Positions 21,760 through 29,755 of a stretch of DNA of 64,000 nt are shown here, piece by piece. The DNA comes from Methylophaga sulfidovorans (lineage in GTDB: Bacteria > Pseudomonadota > Gammaproteobacteria > Nitrosococcales > Methylophagaceae), in NCBI RefSeq assembly GCF_900114205.1, contig NZ_FOSH01000006.1, forward strand, positions 124,001-188,000, written 5' to 3'. Both the position numbers and the translations under genes were made by a program. The notes below the pieces were generated by a model, which saw nothing but the letters and a program-made list of their open reading frames with translations, ran no database searches and was not told the origin of the DNA. How positions within the stretch are numbered: the first letter of the stretch is position 1; the number at the start of each line of letters is the position of its first letter.

Positions 21760-22797
21760 TCACCAGACAAATATACCAAAACTCAAACCAATCACTATCA
21801 TGAGATAAGCACTAATGGTTACCCATACTCCTCCTGCATAGGAGTAAAATTTTGATCTATGTTTTAAACATTGTTTATCTATCAACAGATACATTGTTGC
21901 ACTAAGTAAATAACCAATTATTATCGCTAGAACTATACTGTAAAATGTACCTCTGAATCCGAAAATACCCGAGATACTGTTAGCGGCAAAGACACCTATC
22001 CAATGGTTTAGATATAGGGGGTAGGATATCCCACCTAAGAATTCTCCGAAATTACTTTTTTCACCTTTAATTGCTAATAATAAAACAATGGATATAGAAA
22101 ACGCTGGAGAAAAATATTGATAATTACTATAAATTATTCCGAAAGTACTAGTTATTAAAATAACAAAAAGGATAACTTTTACGAGTGGTTTTTCATAGAA
22201 ATCACCATATTTGAATGCACAAATTGCAGCGAATACACCTAAAAAAATGGGTGCATAGAGATGTTGATGCCAAGCAATTACTGATAACAGTGCCCAAGTA
22301 ATGGGATTACGACCAAATTTGCCAAGAAGGACTAATAAAACTGGTGCAAATAAATAGAACTGTTCTTCCGCATTAACACTCCAAAAATGATTTCCAGTTC
22401 CATCCAGAGGCATCATATCTTTGTATTCGAGTAGTTGTGGCGGGCCGAAGATATTATAGACAAAGGTGAGTTTGTAAAGAATGAACTCAAACCATTTAAG
22501 ATTAATTGGATCTTTTAATAAACTGACGACAACTACTAACGCTAGTGCAGCGAAATAAGGAATCCATATCCTGACTGCTCTGTTGAAATAAAACCGTGGT
22601 AAATCTTCTTTTCTACTCCTGACTAGAATCCCCCCTATCAACCAGCCACTTAACGCAAAAAAGACATCAACGGCAATACTTCCACTTGGTTCCCACTTGA
22701 TTAAACCGTCATGGTAGAACATAACGATACTGGCAGCGATAAATCTTACATAATCAAAATAGGGATAATAGGTTTTAAGTTTGGGATTTGTTCTCAT
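21760..22797 (-). CDS. acyltransferase family 3 (OafA/YrhL-type) membrane protein
   Basis: A 345-residue integral membrane protein with about ten hydrophobic segments. The opening YFDYVRFIAASIVMFYHDG carries the conserved Arg and His of acyltransferase-3 enzymes, and FFALSGWLIGG follows. Such proteins O-acylate (usually O-acetylate) sugars on the periplasmic side. It is the first gene of the island and is divergent from the glycan-initiating transferase. Its base composition is AT-rich. The acyl group and target sugar cannot be told from sequence. Confidence 0.82.
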   Translation of the reverse strand: MRTNPKLKTYYPYFDYVRFIAASIVMFYHDGLIKWEPSGSIAVDVFFALSGWLIGGILVRSRKEDLPRFYFNRAVRIWIPYFAALALVVVVSLLKDPINLKWFEFILYKLTFVYNIFGPPQLLEYKDMMPLDGTGNHFWSVNAEEQFYLFAPVLLVLLGKFGRNPITWALLSVIAWHQHLYAPIFLGVFAAICAFKYGDFYEKPLVKVILFVILITSTFGIIYSNYQYFSPAFSISIVLLLAIKGEKSNFGEFLGGISYPLYLNHWIGVFAANSISGIFGFRGTFYSIVLAIIIGYLLSATMYLLIDKQCLKHRSKFYSYAGGVWVTISAYLMIVIGLSFGIFVW

Positions 22798-22844
22798 TTA
22801 TATAAATTCTTTATACTGAGGGCGTAAAAATAACTTATCTGGTT

Positions 22845-22860
22845 AATTGAATAATCAATT
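22845..22860. promoter_or_regulatory. AT-rich palindrome in the divergent island promoter region
   Basis: AATTGA-ATAA-TCAATT is a perfect 6-base inverted repeat between the divergent acyltransferase gene and the initiating transferase. It is a candidate operator. No clear sigma70 or sigma54 promoter could be fixed beside it; TTGACT at 22893 has only a poor partner. Confidence 0.3.
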
Positions 22861-22968
22861 AGATGATACGACAAGTCTTTAACAAAAAGAGATTGACTAT
22901 TTTCATATCAATACTCTGGTGTAATTACTGTATTATTGCCAGAAACAGTTGAAATTGGAAAGGAACAG

Positions 22969-24378
22969 ATGGCTCAAGGCAGGATCAGACAATACGATGC
23001 AAAAATTAATGCTATATCACGACTGATTGATAGTGGCATAATCCTGCTAACATTTTTAGCTCTATTCGATATTTTCAATGCAACATGGGATGTGCTCTAT
23101 ATATGGAGTCTTTTGTTCGCTATTGTATTGTTTAACTTCTTTGCTGAGTCACAGGACGCCTACCGCTCTTGGCGTGGTACAGCTCTAAGAGAAGAAGTCT
23201 CTGCAGTTATGTTTTCCTGGTTTACCAGTGTTTTTATTCTGGTAATGATTGATATCTTTTTTATTCACTCAGGCTCTTATCTCGATAGTTTTGTTTTTTT
23301 ATGGTTTTTGTTGACCCCTATCGAGTTAATTTCCTGGCATGCGATTGTGAGAACATCATTAGCTATTCTTCGTGCGCGAGGTGTTAACACCAGAAACGTC
23401 GCTATTGTTGGGGAAACAACGCTAGGCAAACGACTGGAACGAGCATTTAATGAAATGGACTGGTCAGGGTTCAGACTGGTTGGTTATTATGATGACCGAT
23501 CACAAAAACGTGTCGAAACAGAACCTAACTTAGTCGTCACGCATAAAAAAGTAGGTGATTTCAATCAACTGATTGAAGATTGTAAGGCTGGTAAAGTGGA
23601 TACGGTTTATATCACCCTTGCCATGTCTGCTGAGCATAGAATACGACATATAACTGAGCTATTGGCTGATAGCACTGCCTCGGTGTACTTAGTACCAGAC
23701 TTGTTCACATTTAATCTTCTTAATTCACGTTGGGTTGACTATCAAGGCATTACGGCTATTTCGGTATATGAAACGCCATTTGCTGGTATCGATAGTATGT
23801 TGAAACGATTAGAGGATATTATCCTCAGTTTCGTTATTCTGATGATTATTGCTATACCAATGCTAATAATTGCAGCAGGGATAAAATTTACATCTAAAGG
23901 TCCGGTCTTTTTCAAACAAACACGTTACGGTGTAGATGGTGAAAAGATTAAAGTATGGAAATTCCGCACGATGACGGTAACAGAAGATGGAGATACTGTC
24001 ACACAGGCACAAAAGAATGATAGCCGTATAACACCATTTGGCGGTTTTTTGAGAAGAACATCATTGGATGAGTTACCTCAATTCTTTAATTCATTGGGCG
24101 GAAGCATGTCGATTGTAGGCCCAAGACCTCATGCTGTAGCCCATAACGAACAATACCGTGCTCAGATCCAAGGGTACATGCTAAGACATAAAGTCAAACC
24201 TGGTATTACTGGATTAGCACAGATTAACGGGTTTAGAGGTGAAACAGATACGTTGGATAAAATGCAAGGGCGTGTGCACTACGATTTGAAATATATACAG
24301 AACTGGTCATTATTATTAGATATCGAGATCATTTTCTTAACCATATTCAAAGGATTCGTTGGCAAAAATGCCTACTGA
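22969..24378 (+). CDS. undecaprenyl-phosphate sugar phosphotransferase (WcaJ/WbaP-type)
   Basis: Initiates exopolysaccharide assembly by placing a sugar-1-phosphate, usually glucose, on undecaprenyl phosphate. Four N-terminal helices lie in about residues 20-125. A Rossmann-like CoA-binding domain comes next, then one helix near residue 290. The C-terminal bacterial sugar transferase domain has KVWKFRTM, RTSLDELPQFFN, VGPRPHA and KPGITGLAQ. The ATG at 22969 (MAQGRI) is chosen because AAAGGA lies 4 bases upstream; a TTG 33 bases earlier is in frame but has no ribosome site. Length from this start is 469 residues. Confidence 0.92.
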   Translation: MAQGRIRQYDAKINAISRLIDSGIILLTFLALFDIFNATWDVLYIWSLLFAIVLFNFFAESQDAYRSWRGTALREEVSAVMFSWFTSVFILVMIDIFFIHSGSYLDSFVFLWFLLTPIELISWHAIVRTSLAILRARGVNTRNVAIVGETTLGKRLERAFNEMDWSGFRLVGYYDDRSQKRVETEPNLVVTHKKVGDFNQLIEDCKAGKVDTVYITLAMSAEHRIRHITELLADSTASVYLVPDLFTFNLLNSRWVDYQGITAISVYETPFAGIDSMLKRLEDIILSFVILMIIAIPMLIIAAGIKFTSKGPVFFKQTRYGVDGEKIKVWKFRTMTVTEDGDTVTQAQKNDSRITPFGGFLRRTSLDELPQFFNSLGGSMSIVGPRPHAVAHNEQYRAQIQGYMLRHKVKPGITGLAQINGFRGETDTLDKMQGRVHYDLKYIQNWSLLLDIEIIFLTIFKGFVGKNAY

Positions 24379-24454
24379 GATTTTCGCTGTAATAATTAGT
24401 AGTTTTACTTAACCTAATAAACTTGTTACCTGACATTAGACACGGTATCATATG

Positions 24455-24489
24455 GCTTCTATTGAAATAGAAGCATCAAGCATTGATGC
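24455..24489. repeat. two overlapping, mutually exclusive hairpins
   Basis: GCTTCTAT/ATAGAAGC (24455-24462 and 24467-24474) and GCATCAA/TTGATGC (24473-24479 and 24483-24489) share two bases, so both cannot form fully at once. Two more inverted repeats follow: AAGATCA/TGATCTT near 24565-24583 and ACACAAC/GTTGTGT at 24585-24591 and 24607-24613. Otherwise the stretch 24379-24610 shows no gene. None of these hairpins has a T tract. Confidence 0.5.
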
Positions 24490-24610
24490 CAGATAACACT
24501 CGTTATCGTCATTATTTTCAATAGCAATCAGAACAATAGACATCAACGGTGATGGCTTTGTAGCAAGATCATTCGCTTGATCTTACACAACGTCAGCGGG
24601 TTAGATGTTG

Positions 24611-24696
24611 TGTAATTAAAGCCAAACTCGCTGTGAGGCGGGGTCGGAAAGCCACAGATCTTTAAATAAAAACATTTTAAAGATGGCTGGGTTGCA
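24611..24696 (+). promoter_or_regulatory. GEMM-I (cyclic-di-GMP-I)-like riboswitch aptamer, copy 1
   Basis: It fits the GEMM-I pattern. The P2 stem is CTCGCT/GGCGGG-type with a GTGA (GNRA) tetraloop at 24633-24636. The flanks AAA and GTC, then GGAAAGCCAC, lead into P3 (GCCA..TCTTT with AAAGA..TGGC) and end in GGGTTGCA. A P1 of TGTAAT (24611-24616) with GTTGCA (24691-24696) is possible. The canonical GC/GC base of P2 is replaced by CC (24622-24623) and GG (24646-24647), still paired. The G matching ligand-binding G20 of the V. cholerae Vc2 RNA (24621) and the AA at 24648-24649 are kept. The 3' P1 strand contains TGCAT, which could pair with ATGCA at 24716-24720 next to the ribosome site. Confidence 0.68.
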
Positions 24697-24734
24697 TTGC
24701 TTGTTTTTTCAACTTATGCATAAGGAAGTTTATT

Positions 24735-25223
24735 ATGAAAAAAGCGATGCTATTTGTCGTAGCTTTATTGTTTTCAGTAAGTGTTAACGCCGCAACGTTA
24801 TCTCTGACTGAAGTTGGTTCAACTATCGCAAGTCAAAGTGCTGATGTCACATCTGGTTCAGTTGTATTAGGTAGTGGTACGGTTTCTACTGGTGGTACTT
24901 GGAGTTCTGAGTTTGCATTAACAACAGACGAAGACACACCTGTTGTGATTGCATGGTCATTCAACCCAGCTATTATCGGTGCAACACTAGTTTTTGGTAC
25001 ATTGGGTGATACGGTATCATACGCGATCACTGAAGACTTTAGCTTCACAGCTATGTTGACTGCGGGCGCAGACTATATCTTGAGCATAATTGATGCGACA
25101 TCAAGTGTAGTTAAATATGATGTATCAGTATCAGCAGTACCTGTACCAGCCGCATTATTCTTGTTTGCCCCTGCCTTATTAGGCTTTTTGGGCATGCGTA
25201 GAAAAGCAGCTGTGGCAGCGTAG
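24735..25223 (+). CDS. VPVPA (VPLPA-CTERM-like) exosortase-sorted secreted protein 1
   Basis: A 162-residue secreted protein. The Sec signal peptide is MKKAMLFVVALLFSVSVNAA. A Ser/Thr/Val-rich beta-sandwich-like middle follows. The C-terminal sorting signal from residue 135 is VPVPAALFLFAPALLGFLGM, then RRK. The signal has the tripartite motif, helix and basic tail recognised by exosortases, and the VPxPA form matches XrtD-type systems; an XrtD-like enzyme lies at 52451. The mature product is probably anchored or released into the polysaccharide matrix. It is preceded by a GEMM-like RNA and followed by a strong terminator, so it forms its own unit. Confidence 0.82.
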   Translation: MKKAMLFVVALLFSVSVNAATLSLTEVGSTIASQSADVTSGSVVLGSGTVSTGGTWSSEFALTTDEDTPVVIAWSFNPAIIGATLVFGTLGDTVSYAITEDFSFTAMLTAGADYILSIIDATSSVVKYDVSVSAVPVPAALFLFAPALLGFLGMRRKAAVAA

Positions 25224-25248
25224 TTCAAACGAAATAGAAAATAAAAAA

Positions 25249-25270
25249 GGGAGCTTAAGCTCCCTTTTTT
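25249..25270 (+). terminator. intrinsic terminator after sorted protein 1
   Basis: A perfect palindromic stem GGGAGCTTAAGCTCCC (25249-25264) is followed by T6 and preceded by A6, so it may act in both directions. Confidence 0.9.
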
Positions 25271-25330
25271 ATTGACGTAATGATATTGTAGATTATGCCA
25301 GTCAAATTCGGTGTGAAATTAATTGTATCC

Positions 25331-25348
25331 ATTGTACCAAGGTACAAT
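25331..25348. promoter_or_regulatory. 8-base palindromic operator-like site
   Basis: ATTGTACC-AA-GGTACAAT is a perfect inverted repeat lying between the terminator of sorted-protein gene 1 and the RNA element of gene 2. It is a candidate repressor or activator site. It was not seen upstream of copy 1. Confidence 0.4.
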
Positions 25349-25431
25349 AGACACGACCTAAACGAGACTCGTAAGATGGAAACATCTGAAAAAGTCAGAT
25401 AGGTAATTATCAAATTAATGATTTGATAATT

Positions 25432-25505
25432 GATTAAAGCCAAACTCGTCGTGAGGCGGGGTCGGAAAGCCACAGATCTTCAATGAAGAAGATGGCTGGG
25501 CTGCA
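25432..25505 (+). promoter_or_regulatory. GEMM-I (cyclic-di-GMP-I)-like riboswitch aptamer, copy 2
   Basis: It is nearly identical to copy 1 from TTAAAGCC to the GCATTGC after the aptamer. In P2 the two pairs below the GTGA loop change together (C-G to T-G and T-G to C-G), so pairing is kept. P3 has a different, shorter loop (ATCTTCAATGAAGAAGAT). The 3' end is GGGCTGCA. A 5' partner for this strand is not evident, so P1 may be weak or absent. TGCAT at 25502-25506 could pair with ATGCA at 25523-25527 near the ribosome site. Confidence 0.6.
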
Positions 25506-25541
25506 TTGCTTGTTTTTAACTTATGCATAAGGAAGTTTATT

Positions 25542-26051
25542 ATGAAAAAAGCGATGCTATTTGTAGTAGCTCTCATGTTCTCTGTTAGTGTCAGTGCAGC
25601 GACTCTAACACTCGATGGATTCTCATCATTCAATGCTTCGCAAGAGGTGAGTGTTTCAAGTGGTTCAACCGTTTTAGGCGGTGGCTATGTAACTGAGGGA
25701 CCTGGCACATGGAATTCGTTATTCAATTTAAGTAGTAATGAAGACACATATGCCAAAATTGAATGGTCATTTAATCCGGAGTCGAACTTCACTAACGCTC
25801 AACTTGGATTTACAGCTGAAGGTGATTACCCAGTTTATACAACGCTTCTGAATATTATGGGTGACTATTCTTTCGTCGTATTTTTAGAGGCTGGCGTAGA
25901 GTACGCTGTTGATATTATCAATGCTAGTCGTAACGTATTCAAATACGATGTTTCAGTATCAGCCGTACCAGTACCAGCAGCTGTATTCTTATTTGCGCCA
26001 GCCTTATTAGGCTTCTTAGGGCTGAGAAGAAAATCAGCAGTTGCTGCATAA
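25542..26051 (+). CDS. VPVPA (VPLPA-CTERM-like) exosortase-sorted secreted protein 2
   Basis: Paralogue of the protein at 24735, 169 residues. The signal peptide and the C-terminal signal (VPVPAAVFLFAPALLGFLGL, then RRK, from residue 142) are almost the same, while the beta-rich middle has diverged strongly. The ATG at 25542 is chosen over an upstream in-frame ATG at 25506 because it has the AAGGAAG site and matches the paralogue's N-terminus. The pair probably arose by duplication of the whole RNA-plus-gene cassette. Confidence 0.82.
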   Translation: MKKAMLFVVALMFSVSVSAATLTLDGFSSFNASQEVSVSSGSTVLGGGYVTEGPGTWNSLFNLSSNEDTYAKIEWSFNPESNFTNAQLGFTAEGDYPVYTTLLNIMGDYSFVVFLEAGVEYAVDIINASRNVFKYDVSVSAVPVPAAVFLFAPALLGFLGLRRKSAVAA

Positions 26052-26090
26052 TAATAAATTAACAGTAATTATTTAACTGTTACAATCTGA

Positions 26091-26117
26091 AAGGGGGCTA
26101 ATGCTCCCTTTTTTTTT
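26091..26117 (+). terminator. intrinsic terminator after sorted protein 2
   Basis: AAGGGGGC (26091-26098), TAAT, GCTCCCTT (26103-26110), then a long T run. It separates the sorted-protein genes from the export operon. Confidence 0.88.
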
Positions 26118-26175
26118 GAAAAATAGAGTGTTAATATCAATTTTGAATGTTATTTATAGATAAGGATTTTCCATT

Positions 26176-26727
26176 ATGTCAAAGCGTTTCCTTTTGTTCT
26201 TTATCGTTGTTGTTTCTCTGTTTTCTTCAACTGTATTTGCTGCCGAACGCTATTTATTAAATTCAGGTGACGTCTTAGACATATCAGTATGGAATGAAGA
26301 GTCTTTACAAAAGCAAGTAACCGTCTTACCTGATGGTGTTATTACCTTTCCTTTAGCTGGAGAAGTTGTCGCTAAAGATAAAACGGTGGCAGAGGTTGAA
26401 GAAGAATTAACAAAAAAACTCAGCGAATATCTAGCTGATCCTGTTGTTACAGTCTCTGTAACAAGCGTTGACGGTAACAGAGTCCATATCCTGGGAAAAG
26501 TACTTAATCCCGGTTCATTTGTGATGAATCAACCTCTAGATGCTATGCAAGCCTTAAGTTTAGCGGGCGGTTTATCTCCTTATGCAGAAGAAAATAATAT
26601 TATTGTGCTGCGCAGAGATGGGACTAAACAACAAGTACTACCTGTCAAATATGCTGAGATAAAAAAAGGTAAAGCATTAAATACCAATATTACATTGGAG
26701 AGTGGTGACGTGATTATCGTACCCTAA
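26176..26727 (+). CDS. polysaccharide export protein (Wza/EpsE-like)
   Basis: Periplasmic or outer-membrane export component, 183 residues. A signal peptide (1-22, cleavage after VFA) has no lipobox cysteine. A poly_export domain (about 24-100, LNSGDVLDISVWNEE) and one SLBB domain (about 105-183, VHILGKVLNPGSF) follow. It is much shorter than E. coli Wza (about 380), which is usual for the exosortase-linked EpsE type. It begins the operon running to 31492. Confidence 0.9.
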   Translation: MSKRFLLFFIVVVSLFSSTVFAAERYLLNSGDVLDISVWNEESLQKQVTVLPDGVITFPLAGEVVAKDKTVAEVEEELTKKLSEYLADPVVTVSVTSVDGNRVHILGKVLNPGSFVMNQPLDAMQALSLAGGLSPYAEENNIIVLRRDGTKQQVLPVKYAEIKKGKALNTNITLESGDVIIVP

Positions 26728-26751
26728 GCAAAATAGCTGAGACCCGTGTCC

Positions 26752-27939
26752 ATGAGAAAATATATTCCGCTATTAGTGCCTATTGTGCTGATAAACACCG
26801 CATCAGCAGCAGAATGGGTATTTAATGCACAGGCAGACCCTAAATTTAAATATGATGATAACGAATTACTTCGAGAAGATAAGTTGGACGATTTCAGTCT
26901 CAATATCGACCCGACTTTATCATTAAGCAGATCACTTGAAAACTCAAGCTCAGAAATACGTTTGGGATATAGAATCAGTAGATACAAAGATTTAAAGGAA
27001 CTGGATAAAGAAAACCCGTTTGCCAGTTTCAGTACGTCTTATGCTACAGAGAGAAGTACTTACGGATTGAAATTAGACTATGCCGAACGTGAGTCTCGAA
27101 GTATTGCTGAAGAAGATACCGCTGACTTTAGTAATATTTCGACAACGATTACAAAAAGTATTTCACCATCTTATAGTTATAGATTGACGGAGTTAGATAC
27201 GATAAGCACGAGTTTATCCTATCAAACGCGAAAGCAATCTGACGATTCACGAAATAATAACTCGGTTTTTGGTTCATCATCGAATTTAACAGATAATGAA
27301 ACAGCTAGTCTGAACCTTGCGTGGCAGCATCAATACACAGAAAGGTTAAATGGTGGCTTATCGTTTACGTATGTTAATTATCAAGCCGAATCTGACAGTT
27401 TAGACAATGAATACGATTCGTATTCATTAGGGCTGACAAGCGAATATCAATTATCTGAACTGTGGTCTGTCAATGGTTTGCTTGGTGCTCGTTATTTGGA
27501 TAGTGAAAATAACCCAGTAGTCGGTTCACAGACTTCGGATCAAAGCACAGGTTTAGATTATTCGATAAGCACAACCAGAGAAGATGAATTAAATAGTTAT
27601 ACCTTATCAGCAAGTCGATCCTTACTACCTTCGAGTGAAGGTGATGTCAATGAACAGGATGCTTACACCATTACTTACCGTAGAAACCTGACCGAAAAAC
27701 TCACCGGTAATTTGTCAGCGAGTTATCGTAAATATCGCAGTGCGGATGATTTAGATAGCACAGAAACAAAATATATTGATTTTTCACCTAGTCTATCGTG
27801 GAAATTGGCTGAGGACTGGTCACTTGTTTTTGCGTACAGATATCGTAGTGTTGATGAGTCTGATGGTAAAAATGTTGATGGCAATGCGCTGACGTTCAAC
27901 ATCGATTACAATTGGCATGGAATTCGTTTTTCTCGCTAA
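26752..27939 (+). CDS. exosortase-system outer-membrane beta-barrel protein
   Basis: Outer-membrane protein of about 395 residues. A signal peptide (MRKYIPLLVPIVLINTASA) is followed by alternating polar/hydrophobic strands over the whole length. Repeated aromatic strand ends such as YSLGLTSEYQLSELWSV and the terminal Phe-x-Arg region (ITFNIDYNWHGIRFSR-like end) fit a barrel. It resembles the barrel proteins found beside Wza/Wzz-like genes in PEP-CTERM loci, probably the outer-membrane pore or secretin partner. The ATG at 26752 follows a GTG at 26746; neither has a strong ribosome site. Confidence 0.75.
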   Translation: MRKYIPLLVPIVLINTASAAEWVFNAQADPKFKYDDNELLREDKLDDFSLNIDPTLSLSRSLENSSSEIRLGYRISRYKDLKELDKENPFASFSTSYATERSTYGLKLDYAERESRSIAEEDTADFSNISTTITKSISPSYSYRLTELDTISTSLSYQTRKQSDDSRNNNSVFGSSSNLTDNETASLNLAWQHQYTERLNGGLSFTYVNYQAESDSLDNEYDSYSLGLTSEYQLSELWSVNGLLGARYLDSENNPVVGSQTSDQSTGLDYSISTTREDELNSYTLSASRSLLPSSEGDVNEQDAYTITYRRNLTEKLTGNLSASYRKYRSADDLDSTETKYIDFSPSLSWKLAEDWSLVFAYRYRSVDESDGKNVDGNALTFNIDYNWHGIRFSR

Positions 27940-27963
27940 ATCACAGCAAAGAGCAAATAATAA

Positions 27964-29724
27964 ATGGAAGAAGAAGTAAAGGGCTTAGGAGACTATCTTA
28001 ATATTCTCTGGCGGAGGAAGGTGTGGATTATTGTCCCTGCTGTGTTATTAGCCATAGCGACAGTAGTAGTAGTCTTTTCTTTACCGGCTACCTACAAATC
28101 TCAAGGCACAATACTGATTGAGTCACAAGAAATTCCAAATGACTTAGTCCGTTCAACAGTAACCAGTTATGCTGACCAACGAATCGAAGTCATCAAACAA
28201 CGCCTAATGACCACATCCAGAGTCATGGAGATGGTCAGAAAATATGATCTTTACCGTACAGAACGTCAAAAAATGGCAGCTACTTCAACCATAGTAGAGT
28301 TATTTAAGTCTAATGTAAGTGTGGACTTAGTTCAGGCGAACGTGACGGATCCAGTTAGTGGTCGTGCTAAACGAGCTAGTATTGCTTTTACCGTCTCTTT
28401 TATGGATAAATCGCCTCAAAAAGCACAACAGGTGGCTAATGAGCTCGTAACCGAATTCTTGAATGAAAACGTCAAAGCCCGTACTGACCGGGCCGCAGAA
28501 ACTAAAGACTTCCTCAAAGAAGAGGGTGATAAGTTTCAGGCAAAAGTTCGTGAACTGGAAAAACAAATTGCTGAGTTCAAAGACCGTTATAGTGGTAGCT
28601 TACCTGAGTTATTACAGTACAACCTTTCAATGATCGAAAGACTGGGTGACGAGCAAAATACGAATCAAAACGAAATTTTATTACTAAAAGATCAAATCAC
28701 TACATTAAGTCTCCAGCTTTCAACTATCCCAATGTATTTACCATTAGGTGTGACGGCGAGTACTGGAAATGAAACCAGTACTTCAGAAGTGCGACTGGAG
28801 CAATTGAGAATTGAATACAGTACTCTATTATCAAAATACGAACCAACGCATCCTGATGTGGTAAGAGTGAAACGACAAATTGATGCCTTAGAAAAAGAGC
28901 TGGGTGTCACAGGGAATGATGCTCAAGTCATTCAAGCTGAATTAGACCAGGCAAAGACAGAGTTAAACACGCTGAGTGAAAAATATGCTGATAATCACCC
29001 AGACATAAAAGCACAAAAAAATAAGATTGCCGGCCTGGAAAAACGCCTGGAAAACGCTGATAGTCAACCAGCTGAAACAACGACATCATCCGAACGATTG
29101 AATCCCGCTTATGTGCAACTCAAATCCAAAATAGACTCAACGGAAAATGAAGTGTCTCGCTTAAGAGTTCGTCAGGAAGAGATTAAAACAAAACTTGCTG
29201 AATTTGAACGCCGTGTTTCGGAAACATACCAAGTTCAGCGGGCATATGATGAGTTGACACGTGATCACGAAAATACAGTAGCCAAATATCGTGAATTACG
29301 TGCTAAGCAATTACAAGCTGAACTGGCACAGAATTTGGAGTCAGAGAACAAAGGTGAAAGCTTTACTTTAATCGAACCGCCAGCAGTGCCTTCAAAAGCA
29401 GAGAAACCTAACAGACCTAAATTGCTCGTTCTTGGCTTAGGTGCATCGATGGGAGCAGGATTAGGCTTAGCTCTTTTGGTTGAGATGTTCTTTGGTGGCG
29501 TAAGAGGGTATACACAAGTTGCTCATATCGTTGGTAAATCACCGCTGGTTGTTATCCCTGTTATCACAACAACACGAGAACTGGCTCGCAGAAAAACATT
29601 AAGAAACCGCTGGATCATTATTGCTATTCTGTTAGCTATTGCATCAGTGATAGCAGTACACTTTTACGTGATCAATCTCGAAGTGCTGTGGTATCGATTA
29701 ATGCGAAAAGTAAGTTTGCTTTAA
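27964..29724 (+). CDS. polysaccharide chain-length determinant (Wzz/GumC/EpsF-like)
   Basis: Inner-membrane polysaccharide co-polymerase, 586 residues. It has an N-terminal Wzz domain (about 3-95, first transmembrane helix 19-39), a long periplasmic coiled coil (about 190-470), and the PNRPKLLVLGLG segment before the second helix. A third hydrophobic helix lies near residue 555. No kinase domain is fused; the separate tyrosine kinase follows next. It controls chain length and links export to phosphorylation. Confidence 0.9.
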   Translation: MEEEVKGLGDYLNILWRRKVWIIVPAVLLAIATVVVVFSLPATYKSQGTILIESQEIPNDLVRSTVTSYADQRIEVIKQRLMTTSRVMEMVRKYDLYRTERQKMAATSTIVELFKSNVSVDLVQANVTDPVSGRAKRASIAFTVSFMDKSPQKAQQVANELVTEFLNENVKARTDRAAETKDFLKEEGDKFQAKVRELEKQIAEFKDRYSGSLPELLQYNLSMIERLGDEQNTNQNEILLLKDQITTLSLQLSTIPMYLPLGVTASTGNETSTSEVRLEQLRIEYSTLLSKYEPTHPDVVRVKRQIDALEKELGVTGNDAQVIQAELDQAKTELNTLSEKYADNHPDIKAQKNKIAGLEKRLENADSQPAETTTSSERLNPAYVQLKSKIDSTENEVSRLRVRQEEIKTKLAEFERRVSETYQVQRAYDELTRDHENTVAKYRELRAKQLQAELAQNLESENKGESFTLIEPPAVPSKAEKPNRPKLLVLGLGASMGAGLGLALLVEMFFGGVRGYTQVAHIVGKSPLVVIPVITTTRELARRKTLRNRWIIIAILLAIASVIAVHFYVINLEVLWYRLMRKVSLL

Positions 29725-29755
29725 CTGTACCTGATTCTTTGAGTAGGAAATAAGA

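Noticed and set aside
24682-24702. Possible sigma54 promoter in TGGCTGGGTTGCATTGC before the sorted-protein genes
   Set aside because: GG and GC are 12 bases apart rather than 10, and the same bases are explained by the riboswitch-like fold.
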